DNA of 5,001 bases from an uncultured Roseburia sp. (GCA_947384095.1 CANDFU010000173.1:1-5001), one strand, 5' to 3'; positions 1 through 5,001 are shown, counted from the stretch's first letter. Numbers and translations are program-made. Notes: a model not told the origin generated them from the sequence alone.

Positions 1-48
1 CGCGATGACGAGAGGTGACTGGAGTTCAGACGTGTGCTCTTCCGATCT
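1..48 (+). other. Illumina TruSeq index adapter left on contig end (artefact)
   Basis: Bases 15-48 match, without a mismatch, the 34-nt TruSeq read-2/index adapter, which starts GTGACTGGAGTTCAGACG and ends CTTCCGATCT. Bases 1-6 (CGCGAT) differ by one base from CGAGAT, the 3' end of the P7 segment. Bases 7-14 (GACGAGAG) sit exactly where an 8-nt i7 index belongs. The layout P7 end, index, adapter, insert is therefore complete. This is established knowledge of the library design applied to what is seen directly. These bases are not genome sequence, and real sequence begins at 49. Confidence 0.97.
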
Positions 49-711
49 GTAAAACGAGAAGAGATATCTCCGTTTACACGACCGGTCAATCAGTTTCTGG
101 ATGTGATAAATGATCTGGCGCCCAACAGCCAGGGCAGGGGGGAATTTGAGAGGATCGTGGAATATCTGGAGAACGGTATGGCAGAGGGGAAGGTTGAGTT
201 TAGTGGTCTGTCAGCCCGGGAAATTGCATATCTCCCGGCAGGGAGGGAAAAGGAGATTCCGCTTAGGGTTGTCTCGGCAGTCGTCACAGAAGTTTCTCCG
301 CTGATTCTGATTTTAAAGCACATGCGGTCCTTTGACACGCTTTTTTATGAAGAGCCGGAGATGTGTCTGCATCCTCAATTGCAGCAGAAGATGGCGAGAG
401 TCATCTGCCGTTTGGTGAATGCGCATCTGAATATGATTGTCACAACGCACAGTGATCTTATTTTACAACACATTAATAATATGATTTGTCTGCCGCAGCG
501 GGAAGACGCGAAACAAATCTGTCAGCAATTTGATTATACTTCTGGGGATTTGCTACAGGCGAAGCAGGTCAGAGTATATCAACTTACATCAAAGGCAGGA
601 GGCAAAACGGAAGTGGATGAGTTGATATGTGGAAAGTATGGTTTCGCTATCCCTACATTTAATAATGCGTTGGACAAAATTATGGATGAAGCATACGCAA
701 TTCAGGAGTAA
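49..711 (+). CDS. AAA family ATPase (ABC/OLD-like), C-terminal part, 5' end missing
   Basis: This is the C-terminal 220 residues of a P-loop ATPase of the AAA_15/AAA_21 kind, the ABC-like ATPases found as stand-alone proteins in defence and mobile loci. Numbering from base 49, residues 98-109 (LFYEEPEMCLHP) are the Walker B strand with its catalytic Glu pair and the downstream D-loop-like LHP. Residues 131-135 (VTTHS) are the switch/H-loop His. Residues 76-90 (SAVVTE then SPLILILKH) occupy the place of the ABC-signature helix. Walker A and the whole N-terminal half lie off the contig. The only in-frame start, a GTG at 34, is inside the adapter and is not real; the frame is closed by a TGA at 16-18, also in the adapter. 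The downstream gene begins 5 nt after the stop, with its Shine-Dalgarno inside this gene's end, so the two are probably one operon and act together. The specific biological role cannot be read from this fragment. Confidence 0.85.
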   Translation, partial: VKREEISPFTRPVNQFLDVINDLAPNSQGRGEFERIVEYLENGMAEGKVEFSGLSAREIAYLPAGREKEIPLRVVSAVVTEVSPLILILKHMRSFDTLFYEEPEMCLHPQLQQKMARVICRLVNAHLNMIVTTHSDLILQHINNMICLPQREDAKQICQQFDYTSGDLLQAKQVRVYQLTSKAGGKTEVDELICGKYGFAIPTFNNALDKIMDEAYAIQE

Positions 712-716
712 AAGGG

Positions 717-1172
717 ATGAAAGAATGCAAAAGAGAATACATTATCAATGACCTGTTTGTCAAAGACTTTATAACGGAAGAAAAACAGGAAATGCTTTTG
801 GTGGAATCTGAGGAGACCGGAAAGAGCGAGCTGAATGTACGTCTCAAATCGACCGGGAACCTGTGTATTGCGAATGTAGATCAGAAAAAGACGGATTTTC
901 TTTTTTTCAGAAATGGAAAGGAAATGTCTCTTTATAAGAGAGTCGATCACATGATTTTTGAATGTATGGAACAAAATCAATGGAAACTCTATCTGATTGA
1001 AATGAAAGGTAGTGTGGGAGAAAAAAAGTGGAATGTTGAGGCAGCTTTCGGAACGCGCACGACGGGCAGGGAGAAAATATTCCCTGCCCGATGCTGTCTA
1101 TGTATATCAGCTGTTATTTTGAAGCCCTGCCGGAATCCGAACCGGTTTCCAGTATCCTTCCCAGCCGTGTAA
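717..1172 (+). CDS. Truncated small protein with PD-(D/E)XK-like D...ExK motif, partner of the ATPase
   Basis: The start at ATG 717 is supported by AGGAG at 704-708, which overlaps the stop of the upstream ATPase gene and lies 8 nt from the ATG, suggesting translational coupling. The open frame gives 151 residues, but only about the first 106 look like a genuine protein. Residues 75-79 (RVDHM) and 91-99 (LYLIEMKGS) give D77 followed by E95-x-K97 at the end of a hydrophobic strand. That is the arrangement of a PD-(D/E)XK nuclease core; with no alignment this is an inference. From memory, proteins of this type continue well beyond the GEKKW segment (residues 101-105). Here the text after N106 becomes Cys/Arg/Pro-rich and runs 59 nt antisense into the end of the MATE gene, so the C-terminus is probably spurious and the gene is a 3'-truncated remnant. 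No signal peptide or membrane segment is seen. A non-nuclease role remains possible. Confidence 0.6.
   Translation: MKECKREYIINDLFVKDFITEEKQEMLLVESEETGKSELNVRLKSTGNLCIANVDQKKTDFLFFRNGKEMSLYKRVDHMIFECMEQNQWKLYLIEMKGSVGEKKWNVEAAFGTRTTGREKIFPARCCLCISAVILKPCRNPNRFPVSFPAV
1063..1090 (-). terminator. GC-rich hairpin beyond the MATE stop codon, possible terminator lacking a T-run
   Basis: CGGGCAGGGA (1063-1072) pairs perfectly with TCCCTGCCCG (1081-1090) around an 8-nt loop, giving a 10-bp stem. It starts 23 nt after the MATE stop codon on the minus strand, the usual place for an intrinsic terminator. Neither strand shows a T-run after the stem. It is therefore either a non-canonical terminator or one whose T-run was lost at the nearby junction. 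Confidence 0.5.
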
Positions 1173-2499
1173 ACAGCATAAAGGCCGTCACGGACGCCGC
1201 GAGAATATCGCTGACCGGTTCTGCGAGAAATACGCCGGATACCTGGTCTGAGACGATATGAGGCAGGATGAAGATCAAGGGAATGAGAAGGACCAGTTTT
1301 CGCAGGCAGGCCATGAGCAGACTGATTTTTGCCTGGCCGAGCGCCATAAAGGTCTGCTGGCAGGAAATCTGAACGCCGGTGGCGAACATGCCTGCCATAT
1401 AAATCCGCATCGTCCAGACCGTGTACTCTACCAGCGAGGCGTCACTGCTGAAGATGCCGGCAAAAACCTGGGGAATGACCAGAAACAGCACACACATCAG
1501 CGTGGAATAGCCCGTGCATGCCAGAAACTGACAGCCGAAGGTCTGCTTTACCCGTTCCTTTTTGCCCGCGCCGAAGTTATAGCTCATGATAGGCTGCCCG
1601 CCCTGGCAGATGCCCTGCAGCGGCAGCAGGACAAGCTGGCTGCAGGAAGAGATGATGGTCATGGCTCCCACTGCCATATCTCCGCCGTAACGGGAGAGGC
1701 TGCTGTTAAAACTGATATTTAAGATACTCTCCGTGCTCAGCATCACAAATGTGGAGATCCCGAGAGCCAGGCATGGGAGAATAACGCCTGGAACAAGCTT
1801 CATATCGGGAAGCGTCAGACGCAGTATGGTTTTAGAGCCCCGCAGAAAGAAAAGGACCCAGACGGCGCTGACGGCCTGGCTGATCACGGTGGCCACGGCG
1901 GCGCCCTGTACGCCCATCCCAAGGCCGAAGATAAGGATGGGATCTAAGATAATATTGCAGACAGCGCCAACGACTGTGGTGATCATGCTGAATTTTGCAA
2001 ATCCCTGTGTTGTGATAAACGGGTTCATTCCCATGACGATCATCACAAATACGGTTCCAAGAATATAAATGCGCGCGTAGGAAAGAGCGTAAGGAAGCGT
2101 CACGTCGCTGGCGCCGAAAAGCCGCAGCATCTGCGGTGCAAAGAGATAGAACGTCACTGTGAGAACTGCCGCGAAAATCATAAGTACACAGAAACAGTTG
2201 CCCAGAATCTTCTGCGCGCCGTCCTGGTCTTTTTTGCCCATGGCGATGGCGGCCCTTGGGGCTCCGCCCGAGCCGGTCAGCATGGCAAAGGCGTTGATCA
2301 TCATCAGAATGGGCAGAAACAATCCGACTCCCGTCAGGGCCGATGCGCCGGCGTCCGGGATATGTCCGATATAAATCCGGTCTACGATATTGTAGAGCAT
2401 ATTGATAAGCTGCGCCACGACGGCCGGAACCGCCAGGTTCAGCATGAGTTTTGGGATGCTGCCGCTCCCCATATCCTGTGTTGGTTTTTGTTGTGACAT
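1114..2499 (-). CDS. MATE family efflux transporter (MepA-like)
   Basis: This is a complete 461-residue multidrug and toxic compound extrusion protein, the usual length for the family. It is an inner-membrane antiporter expected to export cationic drugs or metabolites using a Na+ or H+ gradient. The sequence is hydrophobic throughout, in a pattern fitting about 12 membrane helices in two related halves. Family hallmarks are visible: NMLYNIVDRIYIGH (33-46), GSGGAPRAAIAMGKKD (76-91), NPFITTQG (159-166), NIILDPILIFGLGMGVQGAA (182-201), QGGQPIMSYNFGAGKKERV (299-317) and SCQQTFMALGQAKIS (379-393). The overall style (GGQPIMSYNFGAG) is nearest to the MepA/DinF-like branch of Firmicutes. ATG 2499 is chosen because AGGAGGAGG (2508-2516) lies 8 nt upstream; the longer open frame to 2652 would read through the promoter and terminator. 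The gene has its own promoter and no co-directional neighbour. The substrate cannot be predicted. Confidence 0.95.
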   Translation of the reverse strand: MSQQKPTQDMGSGSIPKLMLNLAVPAVVAQLINMLYNIVDRIYIGHIPDAGASALTGVGLFLPILMMINAFAMLTGSGGAPRAAIAMGKKDQDGAQKILGNCFCVLMIFAAVLTVTFYLFAPQMLRLFGASDVTLPYALSYARIYILGTVFVMIVMGMNPFITTQGFAKFSMITTVVGAVCNIILDPILIFGLGMGVQGAAVATVISQAVSAVWVLFFLRGSKTILRLTLPDMKLVPGVILPCLALGISTFVMLSTESILNISFNSSLSRYGGDMAVGAMTIISSCSQLVLLPLQGICQGGQPIMSYNFGAGKKERVKQTFGCQFLACTGYSTLMCVLFLVIPQVFAGIFSSDASLVEYTVWTMRIYMAGMFATGVQISCQQTFMALGQAKISLLMACLRKLVLLIPLIFILPHIVSDQVSGVFLAEPVSDILAASVTAFMLFTRLGRILETGSDSGRASK

Positions 2500-2507
2500 A
2501 TTGTTTT

Positions 2508-2516
2508 CCTCCTCCT
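2508..2516 (-). promoter_or_regulatory. Strong ribosome binding site of the MATE gene
   Basis: AGGAGGAGG on the minus strand ends 8 nt before ATG 2499. It settles the start of the MATE gene against the upstream in-frame alternatives. Confidence 0.9.
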
Positions 2517-2538
2517 GTACTGCCGTTCGTATCTGTTT

Positions 2539-2567
2539 ATTATAACATCTGCCATGCTGTTTTTCCA
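2539..2567 (-). promoter_or_regulatory. Sigma-A promoter of the MATE gene (extended -10)
   Basis: On the minus strand TGTTATAAT (2547-2539) is a perfect extended -10 element (TGn plus TATAAT). A weak -35, TGGAAA (2567-2562), lies 17 nt upstream of the -10 hexamer. Transcription would start near 2532, giving a leader of roughly 33 nt before the ATG. The -35 sits immediately beyond the terminator of the preceding operon, which makes this an independent transcription unit. Confidence 0.75.
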
Positions 2568-2569
2568 GT

Positions 2570-2615
2570 AAAAAGAGAAACGCCCGGCAATGGATGCCGG
2601 GTGTCTCTCTTTTTT
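2570..2615 (-). terminator. Bidirectional rho-independent terminator after the eda-HIT operon
   Basis: AGAGAAACGCCCGGCA (2574-2589) pairs with TGCCGGGTGTCTCTCT (2595-2610) over 16 positions, with one A-C mismatch and one G-T pair, around the 5-nt loop ATGGA. The stem is flanked by AAAAA (2570-2574) and TTTTTT (2610-2615), so it has a T-run on both strands. Its biological job is on the minus strand, ending transcription from the HIT gene, whose stop is at 2657, before the MATE promoter. Confidence 0.92.
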
Positions 2616-2656
2616 GATTGGGATAAAATTTTAGGAAGGAATTTTGTTGCATTCCT

Positions 2657-3076
2657 CTATAAGTATTTCACAATTTCGGAAATTAATACATCGTATTCTT
2701 CTTTTGTTAAAAATTTTTCTCCCGGGTTCATGGCGAACACGCCGCCCCACTCGTATTCATCCGTATATTTTGGCACAAGGTGGAAGTGGAGATGGTGTCC
2801 GGTGTCGCCGTAAGCGCCATAGTTGACTTTCTGCGGATGGAAAGCCTTGTGCAGCGCCTCCGCGACATGGTTGACATCTTCAAAATAAGCGGCGCGCTCC
2901 GCCGGGGTCAGCTCCGTCATTTCGCTGACGTGCTTCTTGTGCGCCACGATGACGCGGCCCTTGTGGCTCTGCTCTTTAAAAAGATACACTTTGGATTCGG
3001 GAAGCTCACAGATTTTGATGCCGAATGCGTCAACCAGCCCGCCCTCCACGCAGTATGCGCAATTGTTATCAATCAT
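2657..3076 (-). CDS. HIT family protein (histidine triad nucleotide hydrolase/transferase)
   Basis: This is a complete 139-residue cytoplasmic protein of the histidine triad superfamily, whose members hydrolyse or transfer nucleoside monophosphates (for example phosphoramidates or dinucleoside polyphosphates) through a nucleotidyl-His intermediate. The triad is visible as HLHFHLVP at residues 95-102, with H95, H97 and H99. Upstream are the typical strand GRVIVAHKKH (40-49) and the NYGAYGD segment (85-91 region) that precedes the triad. Two N-terminal cysteines, C6 and C9 (CAYC), could belong to the zinc site found in some HIT proteins. ATG 3076 is supported by TAAGGAGG (3095-3088) 11 nt upstream. 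The gene starts 32 nt after the eda stop with no terminator or promoter seen between, so it is likely co-transcribed with eda and ends at the 2570-2615 terminator. The physiological substrate is unknown, and no functional link to the aldolase is evident. Confidence 0.93.
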   Translation of the reverse strand: MIDNNCAYCVEGGLVDAFGIKICELPESKVYLFKEQSHKGRVIVAHKKHVSEMTELTPAERAAYFEDVNHVAEALHKAFHPQKVNYGAYGDTGHHLHFHLVPKYTDEYEWGGVFAMNPGEKFLTKEEYDVLISEIVKYL

Positions 3077-3108
3077 TTTTCGAAAAACCTCCTTAGATGA
3101 TCCGGATT

Positions 3109-4071
3109 TTATTTCTGGTTAAAATGAACGGCAAAACCGGCAATCTCGTCTTTCATGTAAGCGACGGTGAGTTCGCCCTTGTCGTTGTATTTAAAAGAGC
3201 TCTCGTCAAATACATAGCCGCGTTTTCCGAGATGATAGACGGCGCGGTCAAGATAGTTGGTCTGGAAGCAGATATGCCCGTGCGTTCCGCGGCCCGGCGT
3301 TTTCATCATCTCGATCATGGTGCCGACAAAAGCGGAGCTGTTGCCTTCTTTGACGGGCTGTGCGAGCAGATCTGCAAATTTTGCGGACTCGCTCATTGCT
3401 GCGCCGGCTTCTTCGTTATTGATACCGACATGCAGTAATTTGAAACCGAGCATTGTGGCAACCGCTTCTTTTGTGAGAGCCGTGATGCCGTCCCAGTCTT
3501 TTGCATTGATCATGTCCTTGTTGACCATCCAGGAGCCGCCGCATGCGATGATTTTTTTGAAATCAAGGTAGCTTGTCAGGTTTTTTGCGTTGATGCCGCC
3601 TGTCGGCATGAATTTCATCTTCGTGTAGGGAGCAGCCATGGATTTAATCATGTTTAATCCGCCAGCAGCCTCTGCCGGGAAGAATTTAACGACATCAAGT
3701 CCGAGTTCAATTGCGACTTCCACATCGCTGGGATTGGAGCATCCGGGCGTGATCGGGATATCTTTTTCCACACAGTATTTTACAACCTTGGGATTTAAGC
3801 CCGGGCTGACGATAAATTTTGCGCCGGCATTCACTGCGCGGTCGACCTGCTCTGTGGTGAGGACCGTACCTGCGCCCACAAGCATTTCGGGGAACTGCTC
3901 CGCCATGATACGGATGGATTCCTCGGCTGCAGCGGTGCGGAATGTCACCTCTGCGCAGGGGAGACCGCCGTCGATCAGTGCCTTTGCAAGAGGCGCTGCG
4001 TCCGCTGCGTCGTCGAGCGCGATGACAGGGATGATGCCGATTTTGGAAAACTCTTCTAATACTTTGTTCAT
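3109..4071 (-). CDS. eda: KDPG/KHG aldolase fused to a C-terminal VOC-like domain
   Basis: The N-terminal part (about residues 1-207) is a class I aldolase that cleaves 2-keto-3-deoxy-6-phosphogluconate to pyruvate and glyceraldehyde 3-phosphate, and/or 4-hydroxy-2-oxoglutarate to pyruvate and glyoxylate. It is cytoplasmic and the last step of hexuronate/Entner-Doudoroff breakdown. Visible signatures are AEVTFRT (40-46) with the catalytic Glu41 and phosphate-site Arg45, GAGTV (66-70), SPG (89-91), VVKFFPAE (127-134) with Schiff-base Lys129, and PTGGI (156-160). Stand-alone Eda is usually about 205-215 residues; this protein has 320. The extra part (about 208-320) has a glyoxalase/VOC-like pattern: LLHVGIN (212-218), GTHGHICFQT (262-271) and DEIAGFAVHF (308-317), with candidate metal ligands H214, H264 or H266, and E309. 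Whether it is catalytic is unknown. ATG 4071 is chosen because AAGGAGAAGGA lies just upstream; the longer frame to 4158 is non-conserved leader. Gene order is eda then HIT. Regulation is by the promoter at 4232-4259 and the paired operators at 4179-4214. Confidence 0.93.
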   Translation of the reverse strand: MNKVLEEFSKIGIIPVIALDDAADAAPLAKALIDGGLPCAEVTFRTAAAEESIRIMAEQFPEMLVGAGTVLTTEQVDRAVNAGAKFIVSPGLNPKVVKYCVEKDIPITPGCSNPSDVEVAIELGLDVVKFFPAEAAGGLNMIKSMAAPYTKMKFMPTGGINAKNLTSYLDFKKIIACGGSWMVNKDMINAKDWDGITALTKEAVATMLGFKLLHVGINNEEAGAAMSESAKFADLLAQPVKEGNSSAFVGTMIEMMKTPGRGTHGHICFQTNYLDRAVYHLGKRGYVFDESSFKYNDKGELTVAYMKDEIAGFAVHFNQK

Positions 4072-4163
4072 GATTCCTTCTCCTTTTCTGGATATGATTT
4101 TATTGATACGGGGAGGGCGGAAACGCCGGCCGCCGTATGAATGCGTGGGTGTCCGCATCTGTG

Positions 4164-4177
4164 CCTGTATTTACAGG
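4164..4177. promoter_or_regulatory. Short palindrome CCTGTA-TT-TACAGG in the eda leader
   Basis: CCTGTA (4164-4169) and TACAGG (4172-4177) form a perfect inverted repeat with a 2-bp centre. It lies directly beside the first operator box, in the transcribed leader of eda. The TGTA-N2-TACA core is the kind of site bound by some GntR-family regulators, but it may equally be chance. The spacer is too short for it to fold as an RNA hairpin with all arms paired. Confidence 0.3.
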
Positions 4178-4178
4178 A

Positions 4179-4195
4179 ATGAAACTGTGTTTCAT
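4179..4195. promoter_or_regulatory. Operator box 1 of eda, KdgR/IclR-like palindrome
   Basis: ATGAAAC-TGT-GTTTCAT is a perfect 7-bp inverted repeat around a 3-bp centre. It lies in the eda leader, about 30-46 nt downstream of the predicted transcription start. It closely resembles, from memory, the ATGAAAC-N3-GTTTCAT type site of the IclR-family repressor KdgR, which controls eda and pectin/hexuronate genes in enterobacteria. The identity of the regulator in this organism is inferred, not seen. Confidence 0.7.
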
Positions 4196-4199
4196 ATTG

Positions 4200-4214
4200 T
4201 GAAACCGTGTTTCG
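4200..4214. promoter_or_regulatory. Operator box 2 of eda, KdgR/IclR-like palindrome
   Basis: TGAAAC-CGT-GTTTCG contains a 5-bp inverted repeat, GAAAC/GTTTC, around a 3-bp centre. It repeats the core of box 1 with a centre-to-centre distance of 20 bp, about two DNA turns, so both boxes face the same side of the helix. It sits roughly 11-25 nt past the predicted start of transcription, a position suited to repression by blocking initiation or early elongation. Confidence 0.65.
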
Positions 4215-4231
4215 TAAAACGGTACAATTTA

Positions 4232-4259
4232 ATTATATCACCTGAAAGGAGGATGTCAA
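4232..4259 (-). promoter_or_regulatory. Near-consensus sigma-A promoter of the eda-HIT operon
   Basis: On the minus strand TTGACA (4259-4254) and TATAAT (4237-4232) are both perfect hexamers, separated by 16 nt, with TGA just before the -10 giving an extended -10. Transcription should begin near 4225, leaving a leader of about 150 nt that contains both operator boxes. A promoter this strong with operators downstream indicates that output is set mainly by a repressor. Confidence 0.9.
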
Positions 4260-4299
4260 CCGATTCGGGCAAATTAGGTTTTCTTTTTCGCGCCGCGTA

Positions 4300-4308
4300 T
4301 GTTAGAAT
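4300..4308 (+). promoter_or_regulatory. Possible extended -10 promoter of the TPR lipoprotein gene
   Basis: TGTTAGAAT (4300-4308) has the TGn motif followed by TAGAAT, one base off TATAAT. It lies about 35 nt before the ATG at 4344. No convincing -35 is found at 16-18 nt upstream, only T-rich sequence around 4280-4289. This is the best candidate in the 272-nt divergent intergenic region, but it is unproven. Confidence 0.4.
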
Positions 4309-4343
4309 GGTAATATTGAAAAAATAGGAAGGTAAGGAACGGA

Positions 4344-5001
4344 ATGATTTTTCTGAAAAACAAAAGAGCGGTCTGCCTGTCTGCGTGTGTTGTTTTGTGT
4401 GCTGCCATTTTGTCCGGCTGCAGCGACGAGCGTATGGAAGATGAGCTTGCGTACCGCAAAATAGGGATTACCAGTATGGAAAACGGCGATTATGAGGGTG
4501 CGGCGGCCGCTTTTGACAGCGCGTTAAAGAAGCACGCCGGGAGGATTACCTCCACGGAGGTTGATATCTGTTATTATAAAGCGGCGGCGCTGTATGCAAC
4601 AGGCGATGTGCAGGGGGCGCTGGAAGTCTGTGATGCGCTGACCGGCTATGACGGCAAAGACGCCGACGCTTATTTTCTGAAGGGCTGCCTGCTGCTGCAG
4701 ACGGACGGAACGAAACAGGCGCAGGAAGCGTTTGACAATGCTGTGAAGTATCACAAAGATGATTTTGAGCTCTATATCCGTATTTATGAAAATCTTGCGG
4801 CCCATGGTCTGGCTGCGGAAGGGGAAGCGTATCTGGACAAGGCTTTTGAGATCAAGGGGGATTCCGCGGAAGTGCTGGCCATGAGAGGAAAAGTGTACTG
4901 TCTTCTCGGACAGTATGACAATGCGGTGACAGAGCTTACGGCCGCACTGGAAAAGGGAAGCGCGCAGGCGAATCTCTATCTGGCGCAGGCATATGAGGGT
5001 A
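4344..5001 (+). CDS. TPR-repeat lipoprotein, 3' end beyond window
   Basis: The open frame from ATG 4344 stays open to the window end, giving 219 residues so far. Residues 1-26 are a lipoprotein signal peptide: basic N-region (KNKR, 5-8), hydrophobic core, and the lipobox LSGC (23-26), with Cys26 the expected lipidated residue. The mature protein would be anchored on the outer face of the cytoplasmic membrane. The rest is helical tetratricopeptide repeats. The clearest are about 35-66 (GDYEGAAAAFDSALKKH), 74-100 (GDVQGALEVCDAL), 106-139 (QAQEAFDNAVKYH) and 174-206 (GQYDNAVTELTAALEKG), with a degenerate one at 141-170 and another starting near 208. Such proteins are usually protein-interaction scaffolds; no enzymatic motif is seen. 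AAGGA (4334-4338) lies 5 nt upstream of the ATG. The gene is divergent from eda and shares a 272-nt intergenic region with it, but no functional link is evident. Confidence 0.88.
   Translation, partial: MIFLKNKRAVCLSACVVLCAAILSGCSDERMEDELAYRKIGITSMENGDYEGAAAAFDSALKKHAGRITSTEVDICYYKAAALYATGDVQGALEVCDALTGYDGKDADAYFLKGCLLLQTDGTKQAQEAFDNAVKYHKDDFELYIRIYENLAAHGLAAEGEAYLDKAFEIKGDSAEVLAMRGKVYCLLGQYDNAVTELTAALEKGSAQANLYLAQAYEG

Noticed and set aside
34..48. GTG start codon for the ATPase gene at 34
   Set aside because: It lies wholly inside the Illumina adapter; the five codons are synthetic and the true gene is open at its 5' end from base 49.
1021..1027. Frameshift at the A7 run as the cause of the truncated second gene
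   Set aside because: The frame through the run still reads GEKKW, which looks like genuine protein, and neither alternative frame after it gives a convincing continuation.
1258..1722. Long + strand open frame (154 codons) inside the MATE gene
   Set aside because: It is antisense to a conserved transporter, rich in His/Gln/Ala as expected of a shadow frame, and has no Shine-Dalgarno.
2500..2652. N-terminal extension of the MATE protein by 51 residues
   Set aside because: The extension would translate the terminator, promoter and ribosome binding site; ATG 2499 has AGGAGGAGG at 8 nt and starts a normal-length MATE protein.
4072..4158. N-terminal extension of the aldolase by 29 residues
   Set aside because: It covers leader DNA, has an Arg/Pro-rich composition unlike aldolases, and ATG 4071 has a good Shine-Dalgarno and the usual Eda N-terminus.
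4181..4213. Two similar 13-nt repeats as a start of a CRISPR array
   Set aside because: There are only two short copies, 7 nt apart and themselves palindromic, located at a promoter; operators explain them better.
4253..4327. 24-codon + strand open frame beginning ATGTCAACC after AAAGGAGG
   Set aside because: The SD-like bases touch the ATG with no spacing, and they are the complement of the spacer between -35 and -10 of the eda promoter; the product has no recognisable feature.

Overview
The window looks like the start of a contig from a Clostridia-type Firmicute, most likely a gut Lachnospiraceae or close relative. The evidence is AGGAGG-type ribosome binding sites, sigma-A promoters close to TTGACA/TATAAT, mixed mid-GC codon use, and gene types common there (MepA-like MATE transporter, KDPG aldolase with a C-terminal VOC-like domain, TPR lipoprotein). 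The taxonomic placement is an inference.

Bases 1-48 are not biological: they are an Illumina TruSeq index-side adapter left on the contig end. Genomic sequence begins at 49, inside a gene. Region 49 to about 1035 (+ strand, visibly AT-richer) holds two translationally coupled genes: the C-terminal part of an ABC/OLD-like AAA-family ATPase, and a small protein whose central D...ExK arrangement resembles the PD-(D/E)XK nuclease fold. This is the usual shape of an accessory or defence-type ATPase plus effector pair. The second gene loses its recognisable sequence around 1035 and runs antisense into the end of the MATE gene, so it looks truncated, either by a genomic rearrangement or by a chimeric assembly.

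Region 1063-2567 (- strand) is a complete MATE family efflux gene with its own extended -10 promoter and a strong ribosome binding site. A GC-rich hairpin lies just beyond its stop codon. A bidirectional rho-independent terminator (2570-2615) separates it from the next unit.

Region 2657-4259 (- strand) is a two-gene operon: a KDPG/KHG aldolase (eda) fused to a VOC-like domain, followed 32 nt later by a HIT family nucleotide hydrolase/transferase. It is driven by a near-consensus sigma-A promoter. Just downstream of the expected transcription start lie two GAAAC-N3-GTTTC palindromes whose centres are 20 bp apart. They resemble operators of IclR-family (KdgR-type) repressors, which fits control of hexuronate/Entner-Doudoroff catabolism.

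Region 4300-5001 (+ strand) carries a divergent gene for a lipoprotein with tetratricopeptide repeats, cut off by the window end. Apart from the artefactual end and the truncated pair, this is ordinary chromosomal housekeeping and catabolic sequence. The most interesting items are the truncated ATPase/nuclease-like pair, the double operator of eda and the aldolase-VOC fusion.
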